From Salipiger pentaromativorans (GTDB lineage: Bacteria; Pseudomonadota; Alphaproteobacteria; Rhodobacterales; Rhodobacteraceae), in assembly GCF_024721115.1 (NCBI RefSeq), contig NZ_JAMDHK010000003.1:45325-109324 (forward strand): DNA of 64,000 bases, written 5' to 3'. Both the position numbers and the translations under genes were made by a program. The notes under the pieces were generated by a model, which was not told where the DNA came from, did not search any database, and worked only from the letters and a program-made list of their open reading frames with translations. Of the stretch, positions 28,496 to 38,177 are shown piece after piece. The stretch's first letter is position 1. The number at the start of each line of letters is the position of its first letter.

Positions 28496-31400
28496 TTGTC
28501 TGAGCTTATTTCGATCACCGATCATATTCGCGAAGCGCTTTGGCCCCGCAGTGTCGGCGCTGCTCTTGGCGGTGCCCCGCTGAGCCGGGGGGCGGCCGTC
28601 TTGGTCGGCGCCGGCATGAGCCTGAACGCCCTGCCGCGCGGCGGCACCGAAAGCCCGCCGACCTGGTCAGAGCTGAGCAGCAAGCTGGTCGGCCAGCTTT
28701 GCAGCAACGATCCCATGCGGCAGGAACAGATGCTGCGCGAGACCGGCGCGGTCAGCGGGTTCCTGCGGCTGGCCGAGAAGTTCGAGGCGCGTTACGGCCG
28801 CTCGGCACTGAACGATTTCCTGACCGATGCGGTGGGCGACCGACGGCAGGTGCCGGGGCCGATGCATGACGTGCTCGTGCGGCTGCCCTGGACCGACATC
28901 TTCACCACCAATTGGGATACGCTGATCGAGCGCGCCGCCGACCGCCAGTCGCGCCGGCGCTACGAACGGGTCTTCAGCCCCGACGATCTGCCGATCACCT
29001 CGCGTCCGCGGATCATCAAGCTGCACGGCACCATGCCGAACAACAAACCCTATGTGTTCACCGAAGAGGATTTCCGCACCTATCCGCAGCGCTTCGGCCC
29101 GTTCGTGAACACGGTGCAACAGGCCATGATGGAGACCGTCTTTGTCCTGATCGGCTTCAGCGGCGACGATCCGAACTTTCTGAAATGGTCGGGCTGGGTG
29201 CGCGACAGGCTGCAAAGCGCCTCGCCCAAGATCTTCATGGTCAACGATTTCAGCCGCACCGAGGACAATCTCGACATCATGCGCGCGCTCAATATCGTGC
29301 CGGTCGATCTGTCGCGCATGCCCGAAAGCTGGAAGGACCCGGTGCGGGACATCTATCAGGAGGGGCTGCCGCTTCAGCTTGGCGCCTGGCTGCACCGGCT
29401 GGCACAGCCGAAGCGGGCGCTGCCGCGAAACTGGCCCGGAAACATCCAAACCCAGGCCGAGCATCGCCCCCCCGAACCCGCCGTCCCCCCGGTGGACGGC
29501 CTCCGGGCGTTTGCGGCCAGCCTGCGGACGCTGCGGCAGGAATACCCGAAATGGATCATCGCCCCCGCCGACAGCCGCGACGAGCTGCGCGAAGACCGCG
29601 GCCTGGCGCTCGACTCTTTGCAGGAGGCGGACCGGCGCCTTGGCCGTGGCGACGCGGACGATTTCTCGTGGCACCTGGACGCGGGATGGCTGGCGAAGGC
29701 GCTGGACGCACTTTACAGCGAGCGTAAACCGGCCCCAGAGGCCATCGCCGAGCTGGACGATTCATTCCGGCACGATCCGAACGCGCTGCTCGCCGTGGCG
29801 CAGGCCTATTACGAAATCCTCTGGCGCCGCCGGATCGACCTGAGCCCCTGGCCCTTCATGGCGGTGGACATCCTGTCGCGGCTCGTTCTCGAAGACAGGA
29901 CGGTCGAGGGCCCCGCCGACGCGCCCCGCTGGCCCGAAAGCAGCCTGCTGGTCCGGCAGTCCCAGGATCGCCGCGCCGCCACCGCCCTGACCCTCGACCT
30001 GGCGGATCTTCTGCTCGCCGCGATGCGGGAGACCGCCGGCGACAGCAAGCGGTTCCGGCGCCTCGCCGACGGGCTCGAACGGCACCACACCGCCGCCTGC
30101 GACTATACCCGCCTCAACCGCCTGCTCTACGAACGGGCGCTGTTTGCCATGGATCGCGGCGATCTGGCCGAGATCCGGCGCCTTCTCGACCGTTGGGATG
30201 CGCGCTCCACCGATCCGATCTGCGCCTTTCGCCGTGCCGACCTGCTCGGCTATGTCGACACCTCCGCGGATCGGGACGATTCCCGCAAGGACCGCTGGCG
30301 CTCGCTCGAGGAGGCCTTTCTCACCTGCCGGACGAACCTCTCCTACGAGGAGAAGAGCTTTGACCTGCTGAGCCGGGAAAGCTGGCTTCTGACCTATTTC
30401 GAGCGGCTCAAGGAGGGACAGGTCCCGTCCGCACAAAGCGGCGCCGATGCCCCGGACGAGACCGGTCCCCCCGACCGGCGCAAGAGCGGCGCGCCCGATT
30501 TCCTGGCCGAGAACTTCGAAGACCGGCTGGACGAACTGGCCGCTGTGCGCTGCGACCCCCGGCGCGAGCTGCGCCGCATCGGGCGCAATGTCTCGGACCC
30601 CGAAACCCTGCGCCAGGGGGCGGTGCTGCTCGACACGATCGGCTGGCAGGTCTTTTCCGCGCGGCTCCGGGACTGGGACGCGCAACCGAGCGGACCTGAT
30701 CTCGACTACCCCGTCGCCTCCTTCGGCCTGCGCTACATCCGTGCCGCGCTGACCGCGGCGCAAAGGGCCTATGCCTCGGTCGCCAGCGCCAGGAAACCCA
30801 GCCGGATCCAGGAGATCGACCGCCATGTCTCGGACGCCATCGCGATGTTGCTGCGCTGCCGGCTGGGCCCGGCGGAACGCCGGGCCCAGGGGCTCGGCTG
30901 GTCCGAGGTGGCGCGCCAGCTTCCCTCGATCGGCGCCCGCCTCGCAAGGCTGAGCAAAAGCGAGCAGCAGGCGCTCAGGACATCGCGCACCCTGTCGCTT
31001 TGCTTCGATGCGCTCGCGGCCTCCGTCGGCCTGCTCGCGCAGACCAACCATCGGCTCTATAACGACGCACCCAAGCGCTATTACCACGCGGTCGCCATCC
31101 TCGGCGCGCTGACCGAGGACATCCCGCTTTATCCGGCCGAGCAGGAGCCGGGCGCGTTGCACATGCACTGGCCCGGCGCCTTCATCGACGAGGCGCTGGA
31201 CTGCGTCTGCAACGCGATGAACGCCTATCTCGACCACGAACCGCGCCTGCGCCGCTGGTCGAAAGACATCGGCCCGGTGCTGGAGCGCCTCTGCGAGCTG
31301 GTGCAGCAGCAGATCATGGTGCAGCCCAGCGCCGACAAGGCCGCCCTGATCGAGCGCATGCTCACGGCCTTCTGGAAGGTAAAACACAGCCGAACGGCCC

Positions 31401-32650
31401 CCTTCGTCGATCCGCTGAGCCTTGTGCAGAAAGTCAGCCATGACGATCTCAGCGACAAGAAGGAAGCGGCGAACACCTGTGCCTGCCTGACATCTGTCCT
31501 GGCCAGACCGGACGACGCGCTGAACGCCGCCACCCGGCTGCGGCTGATCCGCCTGTTCGACGCGGCGCGCGATCTGGGGTTTCAGATCGCGACCGATGAA
31601 AGGGAGCGGATGGCCGGGATCATCGCCGCGACGCTCGAAAACGCCCCCGACGGGCTGGCGCCCTGGGAATGGATGCTGCTGCCCGAAGCGGCGGACGCCA
31701 GGGAGCGGTTCACCGAGAAGGTCTTTGAACAGTGGATCGCGACCGCGGATCCCGACACCGGGCTGATCGACGATGCCGACACAACGCGGGACCGGCTCGA
31801 CAACATCGCCTGGGCAATGCGCCACGACCGCGTCAACTACCGCCCGCCGACGCCGGTACATATCACCCGCCTCGTCGCATGGCTCACCCGGCTTGCGGAT
31901 GGCGGCGGTGCGCAGCTCTCGGCGCCGATGAAAGACGATATGTCCGAGATCTTTCTCGGCGGGCTCGCGCGCGAGGGCATGGTGGCCGAGATCGAGGACC
32001 ATCAGCTTTGCATTCGCGCCCTCGTCGCCTTCCGCAAGGCGGGGATCCTGGTCGAGCCCGCCATCCCGGCCTTTGCCCGCCTGCTCAGCGCGACCGAGTC
32101 CGGGGTGTCGCCGCATTCGCTCGGCGCGTTGCTGCGCGCGGGGCTGGCGGCGCGCGACGGCCCCCGCTTCACCGCCGCCTTCGAGGCGACGCTGGAATGG
32201 CTGCGGGATTCCAACAATGACGCCCGGCGGAAGAGCAAGGGCACCGGCAAGAAGACGGACAAGGGCAAGAAGCGCGCGCCCGTCGCGGGACGCAGCACGC
32301 TGCCGCTGCCGCCCTCGCTGATGGGGGCTTTTTCGCAGGTGCTGGCCTCGAGCGAGGAAACGCGCATGGACACCGTTCTGGGGGCGCTTCGGGAATATGT
32401 CGAGCTCCACGACGACGTGCCCTCCGAATTCCTGATGGATCTGCTGACCAATCTTCAGGACCGCATCGACCTCAGCATCGCGGAATCGCTGGGCGAACAT
32501 CTGGTGATGCCGCTGGAAGCGCTCCAGACCGCGCTGTCGCGGGTGCGGGCGGACCGGCACAGCGACGAGATCCTGAAAGAGATCACCAAGGCCGTCGAGC
32601 ATCAGATCGGCGCGTTCATCGCAACCAGACGCGAGGCGGCGCAAGAATGA
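28496..32650 (+). CDS. SIR2-domain (NADase-type) protein with long helical C-terminal region (1384 aa)
   Basis: The N-terminal ~260 residues form a SIR2-like domain of the type used as NAD+-depleting effectors in phage defence. Visible motifs are the nucleotide-binding VLVGAGMS (Gly38-Ala39-Gly40), TTNWD with the catalytic Asn139, and KLHG with the catalytic His177, then IGFSGDDPNF near residue 222. The remaining ~1100 residues are helix-rich and repeat-like, plausibly an alpha-solenoid sensor. They include a lysine-rich linker (KGTGKKTDKGKK) near residue 1245. No Walker A/B P-loop module was found, so it does not look like a STAND NTPase. The start is TTG 28496 in an AT-rich leader. It is the first gene of a four-gene operon with protease, MBL and patatin genes. 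Confidence 0.85.
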   Translation: MSELISITDHIREALWPRSVGAALGGAPLSRGAAVLVGAGMSLNALPRGGTESPPTWSELSSKLVGQLCSNDPMRQEQMLRETGAVSGFLRLAEKFEARYGRSALNDFLTDAVGDRRQVPGPMHDVLVRLPWTDIFTTNWDTLIERAADRQSRRRYERVFSPDDLPITSRPRIIKLHGTMPNNKPYVFTEEDFRTYPQRFGPFVNTVQQAMMETVFVLIGFSGDDPNFLKWSGWVRDRLQSASPKIFMVNDFSRTEDNLDIMRALNIVPVDLSRMPESWKDPVRDIYQEGLPLQLGAWLHRLAQPKRALPRNWPGNIQTQAEHRPPEPAVPPVDGLRAFAASLRTLRQEYPKWIIAPADSRDELREDRGLALDSLQEADRRLGRGDADDFSWHLDAGWLAKALDALYSERKPAPEAIAELDDSFRHDPNALLAVAQAYYEILWRRRIDLSPWPFMAVDILSRLVLEDRTVEGPADAPRWPESSLLVRQSQDRRAATALTLDLADLLLAAMRETAGDSKRFRRLADGLERHHTAACDYTRLNRLLYERALFAMDRGDLAEIRRLLDRWDARSTDPICAFRRADLLGYVDTSADRDDSRKDRWRSLEEAFLTCRTNLSYEEKSFDLLSRESWLLTYFERLKEGQVPSAQSGADAPDETGPPDRRKSGAPDFLAENFEDRLDELAAVRCDPRRELRRIGRNVSDPETLRQGAVLLDTIGWQVFSARLRDWDAQPSGPDLDYPVASFGLRYIRAALTAAQRAYASVASARKPSRIQEIDRHVSDAIAMLLRCRLGPAERRAQGLGWSEVARQLPSIGARLARLSKSEQQALRTSRTLSLCFDALAASVGLLAQTNHRLYNDAPKRYYHAVAILGALTEDIPLYPAEQEPGALHMHWPGAFIDEALDCVCNAMNAYLDHEPRLRRWSKDIGPVLERLCELVQQQIMVQPSADKAALIERMLTAFWKVKHSRTAPFVDPLSLVQKVSHDDLSDKKEAANTCACLTSVLARPDDALNAATRLRLIRLFDAARDLGFQIATDERERMAGIIAATLENAPDGLAPWEWMLLPEAADARERFTEKVFEQWIATADPDTGLIDDADTTRDRLDNIAWAMRHDRVNYRPPTPVHITRLVAWLTRLADGGGAQLSAPMKDDMSEIFLGGLAREGMVAEIEDHQLCIRALVAFRKAGILVEPAIPAFARLLSATESGVSPHSLGALLRAGLAARDGPRFTAAFEATLEWLRDSNNDARRKSKGTGKKTDKGKKRAPVAGRSTLPLPPSLMGAFSQVLASSEETRMDTVLGALREYVELHDDVPSEFLMDLLTNLQDRIDLSIAESLGEHLVMPLEALQTALSRVRADRHSDEILKEITKAVEHQIGAFIATRREAAQE

Positions 32651-32681
32651 GCGCCGCAGCGCGACACGAGGGAGGAGAGAC

Positions 32682-34766
32682 ATGGCGATACGGTTCCGGG
32701 TGACGAAAGCCCTGATCGAGCGGCTGCTCTACGGCAGTTCGGGCGGCACCCGCTTTACCCAGGACACGCCCGTTCTCCTGGATGTCTGGCAGGGCTACGC
32801 AGAGGCGCCCGGCGCCCCGCAGGACGTTCTGATCACGCCGCATTTCCGGCACACCGCGCATGACACCGCGAACCACCTCTTCGATGCCATCGCGCTTTTT
32901 CGCGCGGGCCTGCCCGGCGGCGGCCCCGAACACGGCACCGATCTGGCTGACGTTCCCGGGATCGTGGTCGGGCGGCTCGATCTGCGGGAACTGGTCAATG
33001 TGCTGCTGCCCGATACCAACTGGTGGCGGCGCAACGGCATGCAGGCGCTGATCACGGAGATGACCGAAAAAGACCTCACCGCGCTGGCCGCCGAAAAGGC
33101 GGAGATCCTCATTCGTCACAGCCGGACGGGCGGCGACGGCGTCAGCCCTAGCCTCGCCCACAGCCTCAAGACCGGCACCGACGACGAACCAGAGATCCGC
33201 ATCCCCGAAACCACCTGGCGGTTGCTGATCGCCATCGGGCTCATCTCTGCCTCTTCCGCCGATGCCAATGCCGCGCTCTGGACCGAGCTGAAGGACATCG
33301 ACCCGGCCCGCGTGCGCCGCGGGCTCGAGCAGCTCCTGCGCATGACATTCCTGCGCCAGCGCCACGAGATGACCGAAAGCGACGACGACACCGACGCCGC
33401 GACCCCCTATGTGCTGCGCAGCCGCTATCACATGGTCAGCCGCAACCGCTGCGCCAATGCCAGCGTCGCCGACGGGGTGCCCACGATCAAGGCCGATGCC
33501 GCCCGGCGGCTTTTCCAGACCGATTGCAGCGATCTGACCTGGGCGGTGATCGACAGCGGCATCGACGCCAGCCATTACGCCTTTCGCCGTGGAACCTATG
33601 ACGACAAGGAGATGGCGCCGGATTATTACGACGCCATCGCAGACCCCGAAGACACCCGCATCCGCCGGATCTATGATTTCACCTATTTCCGAGAATTGAT
33701 CAGCCGCGACCAGCTTGCGCTGTTCGGCGATGCCGACGCGCGCGAGGCGTTCATCGCCCGGCACAATCTCGACACCCGGCTCGACGAATGCGTGATGCAC
33801 CGCTCTCCGCCCGGGCGCCGGCGCGAGACACTGGCCCAGGCGCTGAACGCCAAGCGTAAAAAGCGCCAGCAGGAACGCCATGCCGAAATCCGCGGCGCGC
33901 TCGAAAGGATGTACGAAAACCACGCGGCCCGGCGCCCCTTCGACTGGACCCTGGTCGAAGCGCTCATCCGGCTCGATTTCACGCAAAGCCCCGTCTCGCA
34001 GCACGGCACCCATGTGGCGGGGATCCTGGGGGCCGGTCCGCTGACCGAGGACGGCACCGACAGCGGCGTCTGCCCCGATATCAAGATCTACGATTTCCGC
34101 GTGCTGGCCGACACGGTCGAGAACAGCGAATTCGCCATCATCGGCGCGCTGCGCTTTATTCGCCATCTCAACGACACCCATGATTTCGTCCGCGTGCACG
34201 GGGTCAATATGAGCCTGTCTCTGGAACATGACGTGCGCAATTTCGCCTGTGGCGGCACCCCGGTCTGCACCGAGGCCGACCGGCTTGTGGGCGACGGGAT
34301 CGTGGTGGTCGCAGCGGCGGGAAATCTGGGCTACAACCACGTTTCGGGCCATGCCGGCGCCGTACCCACCTTCACCTTCAGCACCATCACCGACCCCGGC
34401 AACGCCGCCAGCGTGATCACCGTGGGCTCGACCCACCGGCGCGAACCTCACGCCTATGGGGTGAGCTATTTCTCCAGCCGCGGGCCGACCGGCGACGGCC
34501 GGCTGAAACCGGATCTCGTGGCGCCGGGCGAAAAGATCAAAAGCGCGGTGCTGCGCGGCGAGACCGGCGTTCTCGACGGCACCAGCATGGCCGCCCCGCA
34601 TGTCAGCGGCGCGGCGGCGCTGCTGATGGCGCGGTTTCCCGAACTGATCGGTGAGGCCCCGAGGATCAAACGCATCCTTTGCGACAGCGCCACCGATCTG
34701 GGGCGCGAACGCTATTTCCAGGGCGCGGGGCTGCTCGATGTCCTGCGCGCCATGCAATCGGTCTGA
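32682..34766 (+). CDS. Cytosolic subtilisin-like (S8) serine protease (694 aa)
   Basis: Peptidase S8 with a full catalytic triad: Asp291 (AVIDSGID), His441 (HGTHVAGI) and Ser635 (GTSMAAPH), plus the oxyanion Asn in AAAGN near residue 548. About 285 residues with no recognised domain precede the protease. The Asp-to-His interval is about 150 residues instead of the usual 30-60 and contains a charged helical insert (KRKKRQQERHAE). There is no signal peptide or pro-region motif, so it should act in the cytosol. ATG 32682 follows ggaggag, 31 bases after the SIR2 gene. It is a candidate effector-processing or effector protease for the operon. Confidence 0.88.
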   Translation: MAIRFRVTKALIERLLYGSSGGTRFTQDTPVLLDVWQGYAEAPGAPQDVLITPHFRHTAHDTANHLFDAIALFRAGLPGGGPEHGTDLADVPGIVVGRLDLRELVNVLLPDTNWWRRNGMQALITEMTEKDLTALAAEKAEILIRHSRTGGDGVSPSLAHSLKTGTDDEPEIRIPETTWRLLIAIGLISASSADANAALWTELKDIDPARVRRGLEQLLRMTFLRQRHEMTESDDDTDAATPYVLRSRYHMVSRNRCANASVADGVPTIKADAARRLFQTDCSDLTWAVIDSGIDASHYAFRRGTYDDKEMAPDYYDAIADPEDTRIRRIYDFTYFRELISRDQLALFGDADAREAFIARHNLDTRLDECVMHRSPPGRRRETLAQALNAKRKKRQQERHAEIRGALERMYENHAARRPFDWTLVEALIRLDFTQSPVSQHGTHVAGILGAGPLTEDGTDSGVCPDIKIYDFRVLADTVENSEFAIIGALRFIRHLNDTHDFVRVHGVNMSLSLEHDVRNFACGGTPVCTEADRLVGDGIVVVAAAGNLGYNHVSGHAGAVPTFTFSTITDPGNAASVITVGSTHRREPHAYGVSYFSSRGPTGDGRLKPDLVAPGEKIKSAVLRGETGVLDGTSMAAPHVSGAAALLMARFPELIGEAPRIKRILCDSATDLGRERYFQGAGLLDVLRAMQSV

Positions 34767-34782
34767 CCGAGGGAGATCCAGG

Positions 34783-36000
34783 ATGCTGACACTCGAAATC
34801 CTCCGCGCCCGTCACGGCGATTGCCTGATCGTCCATTACGGCGAAACGGACGCCCCCCGCATGATCCTGATCGACGGCGGGCCGAGCAAGGTCTGGAACG
34901 TGCTGAAACCGCGGCTCGAAGAGTTGCGCGAGGAACTTCTGCTGGACGAAGACGAAAGCCTGAATCTGGAGCTGATGATGGTCAGCCATGTGGATGACGA
35001 CCACATCAACGGCATTCTCGATCTCACCCGCGAGGCGGTGGCGCAGGAGAATGACGGCAAACCGCTTCTGGTCACCACCAAGGAGCTTTGGCACAACAGT
35101 TTCAACGACATCCTGAACGACGACGAGATCGGCGCCGGGGCGGCCTCGGTGCAGGCGATGCTCGCCGGGCTGGACGACGCAACCGCGCTGGCCCATGGCC
35201 TCGACGATGCCAGCCGCCACGACACGCTCAAGATCCTCGCCTCGATCAATCAGGGCCGGCAGTTGCGCGACGATGCCAAGGTGCTGCGCTGGCAGGTGAA
35301 CAGCTCTGCCGAGGACGGCCTGATCATGGCGCATTTCGAGGGCAATGACCGCATCGCGCTCGACGGCGGGCTGACCTTCGACATCGTCGGTCCGATGCAG
35401 GCCGAATTGACGGAGCTGCAAGAGAAGCACGACAAATACCTGCGCGACAAGGAGCTGGGCGTGGATGTGTCGGAACTGGAAGCCGCCTATGCGGACAAGA
35501 GCGTTCCGAACCTCGCCAGCATCGTGGCCGTGCTGCGCTGCGACGGGTGCAGCATCCTGCTGACCGGAGACGCGCGCGGCGACAAGGTGCTGGAAGGGCT
35601 GGAACAGGCCGGGGAACTGCCCGCCGGCGGCACGGTGCGTTACGACGTGCTGAAGCTGATGCATCACGGCTCCGACCGCAACGTGACGCAGGGCTTCTTC
35701 GAACGGGTGATCGCGGACCACTACGTGTTCTGCGGCGACGGCCATCACGGCAACCCCGAGCGCGCGACGCTCGAGATGCTGTTCGCCGCACGGCCCGAGG
35801 GGGGCTTTGCCCTGCATTTCAGCGAGAACGTCGCCAAGATCGACGCCACGCGCAAGAAAGAGCGGCTGGAAAAGGAAAAACCCTGGGACGATGCCCGGGA
35901 CGGGCTCGCCGCCCTGCTCGCGCGGCCCGACGCAACCGCCGCGCCGGTCGCGGTTTTCGAACCGGGCGGCGCCAACAGCCTGTCCCTCTCTCTTGCCTGA
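34783..36000 (+). CDS. ComEC/Rec2-like MBL-fold hydrolase (405 aa)
   Basis: Soluble metallo-beta-lactamase-fold protein. It begins with LEILRARHGDCLIVHYG, typical of the ComEC-like MBL group. It keeps HVDDDH (His69, Asp71, Asp73, His74) and the later LTGDARGD and LMHHGSD ligand segments, so a di-metal site is likely intact. A roughly 150-residue helical insertion lies between the second and third motifs. There are no membrane segments, unlike full ComEC. It sits 16 bases after the protease gene. Nuclease or phosphodiesterase activity is possible but not shown; several defence operons pair an MBL protein with a protease. Confidence 0.8.
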   Translation: MLTLEILRARHGDCLIVHYGETDAPRMILIDGGPSKVWNVLKPRLEELREELLLDEDESLNLELMMVSHVDDDHINGILDLTREAVAQENDGKPLLVTTKELWHNSFNDILNDDEIGAGAASVQAMLAGLDDATALAHGLDDASRHDTLKILASINQGRQLRDDAKVLRWQVNSSAEDGLIMAHFEGNDRIALDGGLTFDIVGPMQAELTELQEKHDKYLRDKELGVDVSELEAAYADKSVPNLASIVAVLRCDGCSILLTGDARGDKVLEGLEQAGELPAGGTVRYDVLKLMHHGSDRNVTQGFFERVIADHYVFCGDGHHGNPERATLEMLFAARPEGGFALHFSENVAKIDATRKKERLEKEKPWDDARDGLAALLARPDATAAPVAVFEPGGANSLSLSLA

Positions 36001-36042
36001 TCGCTCCGCCCGCCCCTCCCAGACGACCGAAAGGACCATCAC

Positions 36043-37191
36043 ATGACCTGGAACGTCTCCCAAGAGCGTGCCTTCTTTCCCGAAGATAGCCTCGCAAGCT
36101 ACAATCCCGATGCCCTGGGCCTTGCCATCTCGGGCGGCGGCTACCGCGCCACGCTGTTCCACGCCGGCGCGCTGATCCGCATGAACGAGCTGAAATTCCT
36201 ACCCCGGATCGACCGCATCTCGAGCGTTTCCGGCGGGTCGATCACCGCCGGCATCCTGGCGATGGGCTGGAAACATTTCGATTTCGACGACGACGGCCGG
36301 GTGACGGCAGCCTCCTTCCAGAAGCACTTCATTGACCCGATCCTGGCGGCCACCGCGCGCACCATCGACGTCGGGGTGACCGTTGCCGGCTACATGCCCT
36401 TCGTCTCGGCAGGCAACGTGCTGGCGCGAAACTATGACAAGCACATCTTCAAGGGGATGATGCTGTCGGATCTGCCCGAACGTCCCGCCTTCGTCTTCAA
36501 CGCCACCAACCTTCAGACCGGCGGCCTGTTCCGCTTTACCCGCAACTACGCGGCGGACTGGCGCGCGCTCACGTCCACGGTCAAGACGATCCGCGTCGCC
36601 GATGCGGTGGCGGCCTCCTCCGCCTTTCCGCCGGTGCTGGCGCCGGTGCGGCTGGACCTGTCCGGCGAGGAGGTCAGCACGCCCGATCGCGCCCGCTACA
36701 ACGATCCGCGCCTGCACAAGAAACCGGTGCTGGTCGATGCCGGGGTCTATGACAATCTCGGGCTGGAAAGCGTCTGGAAACGCTGCGGCGCGATCATTTG
36801 CAGCTATGCCGGGCACAACGCAAAGCCGAACACCGGCAATTTCAACCTCGGCCACATGGTCACGGTGGTAAACACCTTCCTCGCCGGCTCCATCGACTGG
36901 CGCGAACGCACGCTGATCTCGCTGTTCACCAGCAAGCTGAGCGACGGGTTGCCGGAACGGCGGGGCGCCTACTGGTCGGCGGGGTCGACGCTTGAGAACT
37001 ACCCCGTCCATGACGGCTGGAAACCCGATGCGCAGACCATCGAGGCCGCCAAGCTCACCTCGACCCGGCTCAAGGGCCTGTCGCGCGACGCGCAGAAACA
37101 GATCATCTACGCGGGCTACGGCTTCGCCGACGCCGGGCTGCGCAGCTATCTGCCCGATGGCGGGACACCGCCGGAGGGACCGCCGCTCTGA
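36043..37191 (+). CDS. Patatin-like phospholipase (382 aa)
   Basis: Patatin/cPLA2-fold lipid acyl hydrolase. The oxyanion loop is SGGGYRATLFHAG (residues 30-42). The nucleophile motif is SVSGGS with Ser63, in which the first Gly of GxSxG is Ser as in some lysophospholipase-like members. The catalytic Asp is Asp232 in VDAGVYDN. There is no signal peptide; a hydrophobic stretch near residues 105-122 could contact membrane. It is the last gene of the SIR2-S8-MBL operon, 42 bases after the MBL gene with a ribosome-binding site (gaaagg). Patatin effectors in CBASS degrade the inner membrane, and a similar role is plausible here. Confidence 0.85.
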   Translation: MTWNVSQERAFFPEDSLASYNPDALGLAISGGGYRATLFHAGALIRMNELKFLPRIDRISSVSGGSITAGILAMGWKHFDFDDDGRVTAASFQKHFIDPILAATARTIDVGVTVAGYMPFVSAGNVLARNYDKHIFKGMMLSDLPERPAFVFNATNLQTGGLFRFTRNYAADWRALTSTVKTIRVADAVAASSAFPPVLAPVRLDLSGEEVSTPDRARYNDPRLHKKPVLVDAGVYDNLGLESVWKRCGAIICSYAGHNAKPNTGNFNLGHMVTVVNTFLAGSIDWRERTLISLFTSKLSDGLPERRGAYWSAGSTLENYPVHDGWKPDAQTIEAAKLTSTRLKGLSRDAQKQIIYAGYGFADAGLRSYLPDGGTPPEGPPL

Positions 37192-37359
37192 GCCAACGGA
37201 CTGCCGCGGTTGTGCCGGAAAAACCGGCGCGTCCAGCGTCTTGCGGGCGATTGTACCCGCTGCGCGCGGCGGGTTTCTTGACCCGCGCCCGCGCGCGGGG
37301 CTCCCTGACCGGGACTGTCAGCAGACCGCCCCGCCAGAGGGGCGGACCAGGGGGCCCCG

Positions 37360-38088
37360 ATGACCACGACGCTCAACTACACCGACCGCGGCAGCTATGG
37401 CGACCGCATCATTCCCGCCGCCGAGCTGCCCGTCCTGCCCCCGCCGCCCTACAAGGATGCCTTTCCGGTCAAGCTGCCCGATGGCGACTGGGCCGAACTG
37501 CCCTTTCTGCCGCTGCCGCCGGATTTCGAGACCGCCATCGCCTATCTCTGCATCACCGAGAACAGCTTCGATCTCGAAGACCGGCTGAGCAGCGCCATGG
37601 CGGATATGGTCCGCGCGCTCGATCCCGAGATCGTCATCGGCATGCCGACGCTGGGCATGACCCTGGCCGCCTCGGTCGCCAAGAAGCTGGGGCACCCCTA
37701 TTACGTGCCGCTCTCCTATTCGCGGAAATTCTGGTTCGAGGACGAGCTGTCGGTGCCGGTGATCTCGATCACCAGCCCGACCAAGCCCAAGACCGTGTTC
37801 ATCGACCCGCGCATGTTGTCGAGGCTCGACGGCAAGCGGGTGCTTCTGGTCGAGGACGTGATCTCGACCGGAGGCACGATCTCGGCCGAGCTGGCGCTGA
37901 TGGAAAAGATCGGCGCCAATGTGGTGGGCGTGGTCACGGCGATCAAGGAAACCAATGTCTGGCAGGAGAAGCTGGGCGCGCTCAACCCCGACTGGCCGGG
38001 GCTGGTGCATGCCCCCATCGGCTGCCCGCTGTTCCGCAAGCAGGGCGACGGCTGGGTGCCCGACCTGTCGACCCTGCCCGACATGTAG
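37360..38088 (+). CDS. Phosphoribosyltransferase (adenine/hypoxanthine PRTase-like)
   Basis: 242-residue type I phosphoribosyltransferase. The PRPP-binding motif is LLVEDVISTGGT near residue 163, with GMPTLGMTLA near residue 90 as the pyrophosphate loop. The N-terminal ~70 residues are an extension relative to adenine phosphoribosyltransferase (about 180 residues). It would transfer ribose-5-phosphate from PRPP to a base; the base is not predictable. It starts 168 bases after the patatin gene with an aggggg site, so it may or may not belong to that operon. Salvage linked to NAD+ or purine turnover is speculative. Confidence 0.8.
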   Translation: MTTTLNYTDRGSYGDRIIPAAELPVLPPPPYKDAFPVKLPDGDWAELPFLPLPPDFETAIAYLCITENSFDLEDRLSSAMADMVRALDPEIVIGMPTLGMTLAASVAKKLGHPYYVPLSYSRKFWFEDELSVPVISITSPTKPKTVFIDPRMLSRLDGKRVLLVEDVISTGGTISAELALMEKIGANVVGVVTAIKETNVWQEKLGALNPDWPGLVHAPIGCPLFRKQGDGWVPDLSTLPDM

Positions 38089-38177
38089 CGACAATCCGGT
38101 TGCCTGCGCGGCGCCGGGCGGTCTTTGATGGGCGGCGGGCGGTCCGCAAGGCCGCCATCCCGCAATGGAGAGAACGC

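Noticed and set aside
32230..32275. GTGKKTDKGKK stretch in the SIR2 protein considered as a Walker A motif
   Set aside because: It is a low-complexity lysine-rich linker without a following helix of the right type or a Walker B partner.
25999..37191. The putative conflict island as an integrated mobile element
   Set aside because: No integrase, transposase, tRNA target or flanking direct repeats were seen, and base composition of the genes resembles the neighbours.
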